The notes under the pieces: model-generated
The model's input: the letters and a program-made list of their open reading frames with translations, nothing else
Database searches by the model: none
Told to the model about the DNA's origin: nothing
Source: Pelagihabitans sp037969055
GTDB lineage: Bacteria > Bacteroidota > Bacteroidia > Flavobacteriales > Flavobacteriaceae
Direction of reading: 5' to 3'
DNA length: 6,031 nucleotides
Assembly (NCBI GenBank): GCA_037969055.1
Contig: JBBKWR010000320.1
Coordinates: 1-6,031 of the forward strand
Translations under genes and position numbers: made by a program
Shown here: positions 1 through 5,908 of the stretch, one piece after another
Layout of the letters: each line of letters begins with the position of its first letter
How positions within the stretch are numbered: position 1 is the first letter of the stretch

Positions 1-53
1 CAGCCCAACAGCCCAACAGCCCCATAAAGTAGCATTGAACCATTGAAATTGAA
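1..53. repeat. Short direct repeats upstream of the lipoprotein gene
   Basis: The first 23 bases are three head-to-tail copies of an 8-base unit, CAGCCCAA (1-8, 9-16 and 17-23, the last ending CAGCCCC). The array starts at the window edge, so more copies may lie outside. It is followed by three copies of ATTGAA at 34-39, 42-47 and 48-53. No coding or structural role is evident. The array could be a small variable-number repeat next to the promoter of the following gene. Confidence 0.6.
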
Positions 54-70
54 GGGATGAATTAAATTTG
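43..70 (+). promoter_or_regulatory. Candidate Bacteroidetes-type promoter for the lipoprotein gene
   Basis: TTG at 43-45 and TAAATTTG at 63-70 are separated by 17 bases. This fits the Bacteroidetes primary sigma factor consensus (TTG or TTTG near -33 and TAnnTTTG near -7). Transcription would start around 76-78. That leaves a leader of only about 10 bases before the ATG at 88, but about 60 bases before the alternative ATG at 139, so the site bears on start choice. The match is by eye and such short motifs arise by chance in AT-rich DNA. Confidence 0.5.
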
Positions 71-87
71 AAACAATTGTAAGACAG

Positions 88-690
88 ATGAAAAAAAGAT
101 ATACCTTTAATAAGGCTATCTGCCCTAAATTGTTTGAAATGAGACATCTAATGTTTGTTTCTCTCGCCCTTATTTTAGTTTCCTGCAGTAAAGATGAAAA
201 TCCGAATATACCTGAAACCGATAAATTTAGTTGGACCTACAATGGTCTTACATATAATTACTTAATTAGCAATGACCACACTGTCAACGCGGGCGCTGGA
301 AAAGGCCAAAATGGGAATGCGTCCATTATTTTTGATATGTCGGAGGCGCTGGGCGGTACTATTTATTTTGAAAAGGGCTGCGCTTATTTAGAACCGTTAG
401 GCAGTAGTATTTCTCAAAATCAAGGTTGCCTTCTGACAGATAAAGACGATGCAGGACACATAATTCCGATTGATTCGACAAAGGTATTTATATATCAATC
501 TGGTTCTTTCAATATCAACTTTTCCAATTGCACGAAGAAAACGGGAGTTGATTTTGTTACTGGTATCAGCTACCAATATGATGTATGCGCTGTTTCCGGA
601 TCTTTTGACCTTACCTTGGTCAACAAGGACAATACTACCATCAAAATTTCAGATGGAATTGTTGATCTCCATCATGTAATATTGAACTAA
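88..690 (+). CDS. Small secreted lipoprotein, function unknown
   Basis: The 200-residue product has a type II (lipoprotein) signal: a hydrophobic run at about residues 21-31 ending in the lipobox L-V-S-C with Cys33 as the lipidated residue. The residues after it (SKDEN) resemble the K-(D/E)2 export signal that sends Bacteroidetes lipoproteins to the cell surface, so an outer-leaflet location is inferred. The mature part is about 167 residues, rich in beta-prone, polar stretches, with four further cysteines (98, 114, 148, 167) that could form two disulfides. No known domain is recognised. The start is uncertain: the ATG at 139 (MRHLMFVSLAL...) would give a more usual 16-residue signal peptide, and neither start has a clear ribosome binding site. 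The gene has its own candidate promoter and is 335 bases from the next operon, so it is probably not part of the lipid pathway. Confidence 0.75.
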   Translation: MKKRYTFNKAICPKLFEMRHLMFVSLALILVSCSKDENPNIPETDKFSWTYNGLTYNYLISNDHTVNAGAGKGQNGNASIIFDMSEALGGTIYFEKGCAYLEPLGSSISQNQGCLLTDKDDAGHIIPIDSTKVFIYQSGSFNINFSNCTKKTGVDFVTGISYQYDVCAVSGSFDLTLVNKDNTTIKISDGIVDLHHVILN

Positions 691-1025
691 CTTAAATTTC
701 GAAAAACACCATGGTGGGCAGGCAGTGCACCGCTTATTGTCATAGCTCCGCACCAATTTATCTTCCCTTCTGGTCTGCTTGGAAGTAGGGCTAATTTGAT
801 GACAGGACATCTGCTAAGATCGATCTATCTTACCAGTTTATATCTCCTAAAATAAATCGATTTGTAGGAACCCAAGTAATCCAATTATATTTAATACAAG
901 GATCGGTATTTAGATTACCTTTAATAAGGAATTATCTATTTACCCTTTAAAAATTGAATCGTTTTACTACTGGGACTAACCTAAATAAAAGCAAGAATTG
1001 AAAACAATTATTATTGTGTAACTAA
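691..1025. other. 335-base intergenic region before the operon
   Basis: No convincing protein-coding frame or RNA gene is visible. It contains a perfect 10-bp palindrome CACCATGGTG at 707-716, shortly after the lipoprotein stop, but with no T-run, so it is not a convincing terminator. Two further palindromes at 817-826 and 854-863 are listed separately. The second half is strongly AT-rich, as expected for a promoter region. No full TTG-N17-23-TAnnTTTG promoter was found for the operon. The nearest partial -7 matches are TCGATTTG (857-864) and TACCTTTA (916-923), both without a good -33 partner. Confidence 0.6.
817..863. promoter_or_regulatory. Pair of ATCGAT-centred palindromes, possible operator
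   Basis: AGATCGATCT (817-826) and AAATCGATTT (854-863) are each perfect 10-bp palindromes sharing the core ATCGAT, with centres 37 bp apart. They lie about 160-210 bases upstream of the first gene of the operon. The second overlaps the partial -7 element TCGATTTG (857-864). A pair of similar dyads in a promoter region is what a dimeric regulator would bind, but no regulator gene is in the window and chance occurrence cannot be excluded. Confidence 0.3.
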
Positions 1026-2078
1026 ATGATCACGTATCGATTAGCTACTTTGGCAGATAATCAGAAACTTTTAGACCTGACGAGTTCTACAGGGATGTCA
1101 GGTAAAATAGCCTTACGTATTGATCGTAACCCGGATTTTTTTGGCCTGATTAAAATGCGTGGTGAAAGTAAAGTTTTCATTGCTATTGAAAACGAAGCCA
1201 TCATAGGGTCTATATGTGTTTCTAAAGAACAAATATTTGTTGGCCAAAAAAAATATCCCTTATATTATATAAGTGACTTCAAGGTAGATCATGCCCACAG
1301 AAATAAGGGTATTGGTCTAGAACTGACCAATAAGGTTACCGAATATTTAGAAACGGTAGCGGCCGACCTTGCCTTCCTTAATGTTTCAAAAGGGAACGCC
1401 AGGCCCTTCGTTTTTTTTAGCAATAGGCAACACTATCCAGATTTTGAAAACATTGGTCAATTTAATATTTATCAATTTATTGGAGCGCAGACTAAAAATC
1501 CAAACGGTGAATATAAAATTGATTCAACTTCCGTTAGCGATGAAACCATTGAATTTCTAAATGCATATTACGCCACGTATGAATTAGCATCTGTAATTAC
1601 CAAAGATAAATTGGAAGAAACCACTATTTTTTCCGTACGGCAGGGAAATAAGCTACGTGCTGTCATGTGCCTTGCAGATACCATGAAAGTAAAACAAAAT
1701 GTCGCTCTTAAACTCCCATGGTATTTTAAATATTCCCTTCAATTAATCAACACCTGTAACAATTTGTTGGGTGTTTCAAAGATGCCCAGGGAAAACGAAC
1801 CCATTCTTATGCTATACATCAAATATTTGGCCATAGATGATTTTGATAAGCATTTGGTAGCGGCACTGCTTAAAAAGGCCAAAAATATGGCCTATAAGAA
1901 GTCCTATTCCTTCGTATCCTTGGGGCTGCATGAAAAAGACCCCTTGATCAAATGCTTCTCGGGATTTATTAAACTTACTTTCTCCTCCGTTGGCATGTTG
2001 GTCAGTATGAAAAATAACACTGAATTGATGAACCAAGTGAAAGAAGGAATTCCTTTTAAAGATTACTCAATCGTATAA
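1026..2078 (+). CDS. GNAT-family acyltransferase with a second, degenerate GNAT-like half
   Basis: The N-terminal half (about residues 1-150) is a GNAT domain. It opens with the typical beta-1 strand (ITYRLATLAD), has the central strands FIAIENEAIIGSICV and YYISDFKVD, and carries the acyl-CoA pyrophosphate loop R-N-K-G-I-G at 92-97 (R/Q-x-x-G-x-G/A). The C-terminal half (about 165-330) lacks that loop but has GNAT-like order: a strand around LMLYIKYLAID (261-271), a helix around 275-292, a strand at YSFVSLGLHEKDPL (294-307), then a closing strand around 320-328. A tandem double-GNAT protein of 350 residues is therefore likely. The substrate is unknown. Given its place as first gene of a lipid operon, transfer of an acetyl or fatty acyl group to an amine, such as that made by the BtaA-like enzyme, is an inference only. 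The ATG at 1026 has no Shine-Dalgarno sequence, like the other genes here. Confidence 0.8.
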   Translation: MITYRLATLADNQKLLDLTSSTGMSGKIALRIDRNPDFFGLIKMRGESKVFIAIENEAIIGSICVSKEQIFVGQKKYPLYYISDFKVDHAHRNKGIGLELTNKVTEYLETVAADLAFLNVSKGNARPFVFFSNRQHYPDFENIGQFNIYQFIGAQTKNPNGEYKIDSTSVSDETIEFLNAYYATYELASVITKDKLEETTIFSVRQGNKLRAVMCLADTMKVKQNVALKLPWYFKYSLQLINTCNNLLGVSKMPRENEPILMLYIKYLAIDDFDKHLVAALLKKAKNMAYKKSYSFVSLGLHEKDPLIKCFSGFIKLTFSSVGMLVSMKNNTELMNQVKEGIPFKDYSIV

Positions 2079-2100
2079 TTCTTATAAATACACTCATAGC

Positions 2101-2838
2101 ATGGAAGCCGTACAAAATGATTTTAAAAGTATTGAAGAATTTAATGTTATCTCCGATGTGTTTTCACAAGCGATTACAGGTGAGCTCATTGGCATGTCTA
2201 ATTTTGCCTCTTTGGCGGAGACTATTGATGATCCCCATGAAAAAATGGAAGCGGTCGAACATGCGAATAGTGAAAGAATGCATGCAGAAGGATTTTTGAC
2301 CTATGCGAAAAAAAAGGAATTGAAGGTCAATATCAATATCAACGGCGAATATTGGGGGGATATGCGAAAACAATTTTTAGCCTATGCGAAGCGCCAAGAT
2401 TTTATAGCTTGTTTAATCATACAGGAGGTAATGCTTGAATCTTTTGCGGTTTCGATGTATACCGATGTGGGCAATGCTTTAGAGGGTGAAGCAGGGGCAC
2501 TTTTCCTTTCCATTGCAGACGAAGAAAAAGAACATATGGAGCATTCAACGGAGTTATTACGGGAAGAACTACAAAAAAATCAGACTGCATTTATAGATAA
2601 GTTCGAAGCGATACATTTCAACTGCATGACCATACTGGCCCAATTTTCTGCGAGAACAGACTTGAGTGGACATTGTGGTGTATGTAACGGGGAATGCATG
2701 AAAAGTTCGCTTCACCATATTGGGTTGGATGTTGTAAATATGCGCGGAAATGCCTTGGCCCTTTATGCCCAAGCACTGGACAATATTGGGATTCCGGGAG
2801 AAAAATCTGTTCTGTGGATCGCGAATCTGCCTGCCTAA
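2101..2838 (+). CDS. Aldehyde-deformylating oxygenase-like diiron protein
   Basis: This is a ferritin-like four-helix protein of 245 residues that aligns by eye along most of cyanobacterial ADO (231 residues in Synechococcus PCC 7942). ADO turns a Cn fatty aldehyde into a Cn-1 alkane plus formate using O2 and electrons. All six di-iron ligands of ADO have counterparts: Glu28, Glu58 and His61 (E-R-M-H), Glu113, Glu142 and His145 (E-K-E-H). The helix ACLIIQEVMLESFAVSMY (103-120) mirrors the ADO segment TCLLIQ-LIE-FAISAY, including Cys104 and Tyr120, and LYAQALDNIGI (221-231) mirrors AYGEALENIGF near the C terminus. Unlike ADO there is an insertion of about 18 residues with a Cys/His cluster (H191, C192, C195, C199, H205, H206). 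The acyl-ACP reductase two genes downstream supports an aldehyde substrate. Whether it makes alkane or has another diiron activity cannot be told from sequence. Confidence 0.8.
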   Translation: MEAVQNDFKSIEEFNVISDVFSQAITGELIGMSNFASLAETIDDPHEKMEAVEHANSERMHAEGFLTYAKKKELKVNININGEYWGDMRKQFLAYAKRQDFIACLIIQEVMLESFAVSMYTDVGNALEGEAGALFLSIADEEKEHMEHSTELLREELQKNQTAFIDKFEAIHFNCMTILAQFSARTDLSGHCGVCNGECMKSSLHHIGLDVVNMRGNALALYAQALDNIGIPGEKSVLWIANLPA

Positions 2839-2848
2839 TCTTTTTAAA

Positions 2849-3544
2849 ATGATCTATAAGCATCCTAGGCTACATTTACCCTTTTTTATGGGCCTTGGCG
2901 GAGCTTATATTATTCTTAAGTATACGGTCTCACCTTTTCTTTATCTTTTGAGACGATTAGGTTTCAATTCTTCACTCCCAAGTAAAATAGATGCAACCAT
3001 AAATCGGTCAATCTTGCCTTTGACCGAAAATGCTGATAAAAAAGGGCGGATGGACGTTATGGCGGAGATTCAAGAGGGTGACCTTTTACCTTCTATCCCT
3101 ATAATTTATCCAGATGGATCTTTTGGCAATCTCGATAAATATACAAATACCCCGCTATTATTGGTTTTTGTTCGTGGCAGTTGGTGTTCCTATTCACGTC
3201 TCCATCTTTCCGATTTAGTGTCAAAAAAGGAAGATTTTGCAAAAGCGGGTATAAAAATATTAGCGATCACTAGTTATAGAGATCAAGCTTGGTGGCTTTC
3301 GAAAGGCATTGATATACCAATGGGCATTGATTCAAAAGGAGAAGTTTTCAATCGTTTTGGGATCCAAAATACATCATGGATGGAATTGGTTTGGGGTCGT
3401 GTCCTGCCCCACGAATCTGCTTTTCTATTTGATGACAAGGGTGTATTAGTTTCAAGTGACGTTCGAAAAGTGAATGGTTTTGTTCCCGGTCAGCGATTTC
3501 TGGGTAGTGAAAAATGGCTGGAGATCGCCCATAAAAACTTATAA
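2849..3544 (+). CDS. Membrane-anchored thioredoxin-fold / peroxiredoxin-like protein
   Basis: The 231-residue product begins with a short basic end (K4, H5, R7), one predicted membrane helix at about 11-33, then R35-R36. A linker of about 40 residues leads into a thioredoxin-fold domain of the AhpC/TSA (peroxiredoxin-like) type from about residue 76. The hallmark is TPLLLVFVRGSWCSYS (101-116), matching the RGxWCPYC pattern of peroxiredoxin-like proteins, but here CPYC is C113-S-Y-S116: the first Cys is kept and the second is Ser, so any thiol chemistry would be one-Cys. DSKGEVFNRFGI (161-172) and AFLFDDKGVLV (191-201) fit the later core strands. The orientation is uncertain, so the domain could face the cytoplasm or the periplasm. 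The start at 2849 is preferred over an in-frame ATG at 2750, which would overlap the ADO-like gene by 89 bases. The gene sits 10 bases after the ADO-like gene and 2 bases before AAR. A role in redox protection or electron supply for the diiron enzyme is inferred. Confidence 0.75.
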   Translation: MIYKHPRLHLPFFMGLGGAYIILKYTVSPFLYLLRRLGFNSSLPSKIDATINRSILPLTENADKKGRMDVMAEIQEGDLLPSIPIIYPDGSFGNLDKYTNTPLLLVFVRGSWCSYSRLHLSDLVSKKEDFAKAGIKILAITSYRDQAWWLSKGIDIPMGIDSKGEVFNRFGIQNTSWMELVWGRVLPHESAFLFDDKGVLVSSDVRKVNGFVPGQRFLGSEKWLEIAHKNL

Positions 3545-3546
3545 TC

Positions 3547-4620
3547 ATGTTGCCTGAAAATATAAATTATAAATCGTTGGATTTTGCCGTTATTGGACAT
3601 CAGGATAGTTGGGAAAATATCGAAATGTTTATAAACGGAATGCGCTCGGCTGAGTTGGAACCATTGTCCTTGGAAAAAATTAAGGATACCTTTTGCTTTA
3701 TTCCACCACGAAGTGTGTTTAAAATGAAAGTACGATCAAAAACGGGTAAGGAAATTAATGGGGTGTATATTGAAACTTTTATCGATCCGGACAAACTAGA
3801 TATGCAATTTGTCCGAACCAATATCAATAAGGTAAGTAATGCCATAACCTATGCCCAAAACCTAAAAGCCAAGATCGTGGCGCTAGGAGGCTTCTCATCA
3901 ATAGTATTGGAAGGCAAAATTGATGCTTATTCCAGTAACGAAACAAAACTTACGACCGGTAATACATTGACTGCAGCTTATATACTAAAGGGAATTGAGC
4001 AAGCAGTCAAGGAGCGGAAAATCGTCCTGAAAAATGCCAATGTGCTCATCATAGGGGCAACCGGAGATATTGGGATGGCCTGTACCCAATATTTAAAAAA
4101 CCGGGTGAAAAAATTATTGCTCTGTGCCAGGAACAATCGGCAGCTAGAAAACCTTTCAAACCAATTATTATCAGAAAATACAGCAGTCCGATCCTCGATC
4201 TCTTTGCATGATCTTGTACCTGATGCGGATATAATAATAAGTGCCGCCAGTTCAAAAGATATAGCCTTGGCAAATTGTAAAAAAAATGTGTTGATATGTG
4301 ATGCGGGATATCCTAAAAATCTAGAACAAAAGATCGAGGATACTATTGGGGTGAAATTATTTCATGGCGGCATGGGTAAAATTAATTATGGGTATAATTT
4401 TGAACCTGATTATTCGGATATTTTCTACAAGTATCCTACCCCATTTATTGCGCACGGTTGCATATTGGAAGCCATTGTTCTTGCTTTCGAAAATAAATTC
4501 GAAAATTACTCTTCTGGAAAAGGTAATATTATGGATGGCAAAATAGAGGAGATTTATGCGTTGGGCGTAAAACATGGAATCGGGTTAGCGCCCTTCTGCA
4601 ATGCCAAGGGATTATGGTAA
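3547..4620 (+). CDS. Long-chain acyl-ACP reductase (fatty-aldehyde forming)
   Basis: The 357-residue protein aligns by eye along nearly the full length of cyanobacterial acyl-ACP reductase (AAR, 341 residues in Synechococcus PCC 7942), which reduces acyl-ACP to fatty aldehyde with NADPH. Matching blocks in order are FAVIGH (13-18; FGLIGH in AAR), ALGGFSSIV (112-120), TTGNTLTA (136-143), the Rossmann nucleotide loop G-A-T-G-D-I-G (170-176) followed by ARNNRQLENL (194-203), DADIIISAAS (227-235), GYPKNL (254-259) and the C-terminal VKHGI (341-345). Cys305 in HGCILEAIVLAFE falls where AAR has its acylated catalytic Cys294 in FACFAEAMLLEFE. The N terminus is about 10 residues longer than in AAR. 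The start lies 2 bases after the previous stop, indicating translational coupling. The product aldehyde is the expected substrate of the ADO-like protein upstream. The homology is confident; the acyl chain preference is unknown. No gene symbol is given because standard naming is cyanobacterial. Confidence 0.9.
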   Translation: MLPENINYKSLDFAVIGHQDSWENIEMFINGMRSAELEPLSLEKIKDTFCFIPPRSVFKMKVRSKTGKEINGVYIETFIDPDKLDMQFVRTNINKVSNAITYAQNLKAKIVALGGFSSIVLEGKIDAYSSNETKLTTGNTLTAAYILKGIEQAVKERKIVLKNANVLIIGATGDIGMACTQYLKNRVKKLLLCARNNRQLENLSNQLLSENTAVRSSISLHDLVPDADIIISAASSKDIALANCKKNVLICDAGYPKNLEQKIEDTIGVKLFHGGMGKINYGYNFEPDYSDIFYKYPTPFIAHGCILEAIVLAFENKFENYSSGKGNIMDGKIEEIYALGVKHGIGLAPFCNAKGLW

Positions 4621-4645
4621 ATAAATAATAAAAGTTAGCGTCTCA

Positions 4646-5752
4646 ATGAAAAAAAAGCAAGAACAGGTACAACTGTTTAAATTGGTGTTTACGCACAATT
4701 GGGAAGACCCTTTGAGTGATAAAGCTGCCTTGGAAATAAAAAAAAATGAGGTAGTATTGGCCATTACTTCAGGAGGCTGCAATGTTTTGGGATTTTTGTT
4801 GTTCGATCCCAAAACGATTTATAGCATCGATATAAATACGGTACAATCTTATTTACTTGAATTAAAGATTGCAGCGATCAAGACCTTGGAATTCGACGAA
4901 TTTGTTTGTTTTTCGGGATTAAAAACACATCCAAATAGATTGGAATTATTCGAAACAATAAAGCCGCAATTAAGCGGTGAAGCCCTTGTTTTCTGGGAAG
5001 GTCAGCATGAAGTTTTGAGTAAAGGATTTATTATGAACGGTAAATATGAACGGTTTATAAAACTTGCCGGCAGGTTTTTGAAATTATTGCAAGGTAAAAA
5101 AAGGGTTGAAGGCTTGTTCAAAAATAAATCCAAGGAAGATCAGGAATTATATTTTGACAAGGTTTGGGATACCCGTCGGTTTAAGTATTTATTTAGACTT
5201 TTATTTAATAAAAGAATGCTGGCCAAACGAGGTCTGGTCGCAGATTATTTTCATTTTGACGATGGCGGAACCTCCTTTGCACAAAGTTTTTACAATCGCT
5301 CAAAAAAAGCATTTAGGAATCTTCCAATAAAGGGTAATTATTTTCTATCCTTATATCTATTGGGAAGCTACAGGAACGATACAGAGGTACCTGAATATCT
5401 AAAACGTGAAAACTTCGACGTAATAAAATCCAGGGTAAATAGGATAAAAATTATTACATCAGATGCCCAGGGTTGGCTCAATGCTACAAAAGATGGAAGT
5501 ATCGATTGTTTTGCCTTATCAAATATTTGTGAATTGATGAGCATAGAGGAGACCAATCGATTGTTCACTGACGTGTATCGGACCGCGACCGCAAACGCCA
5601 GGGTGGTTTTCCGTAATCTGATGATTCCAAGGGAGGTGCCGGATATCTTGAAAGCGAAAATTGTAAAAAACGAGCCGCTAAGTAAGGAAATATATGATCA
5701 TGATCGCTCCTTTGTTTATGGAAAAGTTGCCGCGTATGCCATTCATAAGTAA
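4646..5752 (+). CDS. BtaA-like (DUF3419) SAM:3-amino-3-carboxypropyl transferase
   Basis: The 368-residue protein matches the DUF3419/BtaA family. BtaA transfers the 3-amino-3-carboxypropyl group of S-adenosylmethionine to diacylglycerol, making diacylglyceryl-homoserine, the first step to the betaine lipid DGTS. Visible family marks are NWEDP (18-22; CWEDP in BtaA), the SAM-binding loop ITSGGCN (40-46; ITSAGCN in BtaA), the acidic strand end SIDINTVQ (60-67) with Asp62 placed to bind the ribose, LLELKIAAI (70-78), FWEGQH (116-121), and a second Rossmann-like part with SDAQGWL (272-278), GSIDCFALSNICELM (284-298) and RVVFRNL (319-325). It is somewhat shorter than proteobacterial BtaA. No BtaB-type N-methyltransferase follows, so the amine may stay free or be modified otherwise, perhaps by the GNAT protein of the same operon (inference). 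The acceptor need not be diacylglycerol. It is the last gene of the operon. Confidence 0.82.
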   Translation: MKKKQEQVQLFKLVFTHNWEDPLSDKAALEIKKNEVVLAITSGGCNVLGFLLFDPKTIYSIDINTVQSYLLELKIAAIKTLEFDEFVCFSGLKTHPNRLELFETIKPQLSGEALVFWEGQHEVLSKGFIMNGKYERFIKLAGRFLKLLQGKKRVEGLFKNKSKEDQELYFDKVWDTRRFKYLFRLLFNKRMLAKRGLVADYFHFDDGGTSFAQSFYNRSKKAFRNLPIKGNYFLSLYLLGSYRNDTEVPEYLKRENFDVIKSRVNRIKIITSDAQGWLNATKDGSIDCFALSNICELMSIEETNRLFTDVYRTATANARVVFRNLMIPREVPDILKAKIVKNEPLSKEIYDHDRSFVYGKVAAYAIHK

Positions 5753-5769
5753 TTGGCAGTGAAAAGCGA

Positions 5770-5811
5770 CTAGATACCAATATCCTATTTAAATTTTATT
5801 ATTTTATCTAG
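5770..5811. terminator. AT-rich inverted repeat between convergent genes, possible terminator
   Basis: CTAGATA (5770-5776) and TATCTAG (5805-5811) are perfect 7-base inverted arms around a 28-base, T-rich loop. The repeat lies 18 bases after the stop of the BtaA-like gene, between two convergent genes, where a terminator is expected. The stem is short and weak and the loop is long, so this is only a candidate. Confidence 0.25.
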
Positions 5812-5908
5812 ATGGGCACTTCTTGATTGCATTAGCCGCAACTTGACATTAACAACGCAAAATAAAACGTATTGATTCAGGCCATTTGGGAAAGGAGGTA
5901 CGTTGCGT

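Larger units (their letters stand above)
1026..5752 (+). other. Predicted five-gene lipid/aldehyde operon
   Basis: Five genes run in the same direction with intergenic gaps of 22, 10, 2 and 25 bases: GNAT-type acyltransferase, ADO-like diiron protein, thioredoxin-fold protein, acyl-ACP reductase and BtaA-like transferase. The gaps are too short for separate promoters with normal spacing, and no terminator hairpin is visible between them, so co-transcription from the 691-1025 region is inferred. In cyanobacteria the ADO and AAR genes are usually adjacent with ADO first; here the same order is kept but the thioredoxin-fold gene sits between them. Confidence 0.85.

Noticed and set aside
707..716. 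CACCATGGTG palindrome after the lipoprotein gene as a terminator
   Set aside because: It has no loop and no following T-run on either strand, so it does not look like an intrinsic terminator.
1009..1016. TATTATTG as a -7 promoter element for the operon
   Set aside because: It has no TTG at the right distance upstream and would put the transcript start almost on the start codon at 1026.
1812..2036. Reverse-strand open frame inside the GNAT gene
   Set aside because: It lies wholly within a well-supported gene, has no domain-like features and no own upstream signals. The same holds for the other reverse-strand frames at 2164-2373, 2569-2863, 3348-3548, 3600-3845, 4049-4273, 4357-4575, 4612-4812, 5368-5568 and 5565-5780.
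2101..2838. Calling the diiron protein a rubrerythrin or bacterioferritin
   Set aside because: The helix with FAVSMY after the fourth ligand, the C-terminal ALDNIG block and the neighbouring acyl-ACP reductase all fit ADO better, and there is no heme ligand or rubredoxin domain pattern typical of those families.
2750..2848. In-frame upstream ATG that would add 33 residues to the thioredoxin-fold protein
   Set aside because: It would overlap the ADO-like gene by 89 bases, and the added residues read like a frame-shifted shadow of that gene. The ATG at 2849 gives a clean membrane anchor and normal operon spacing.
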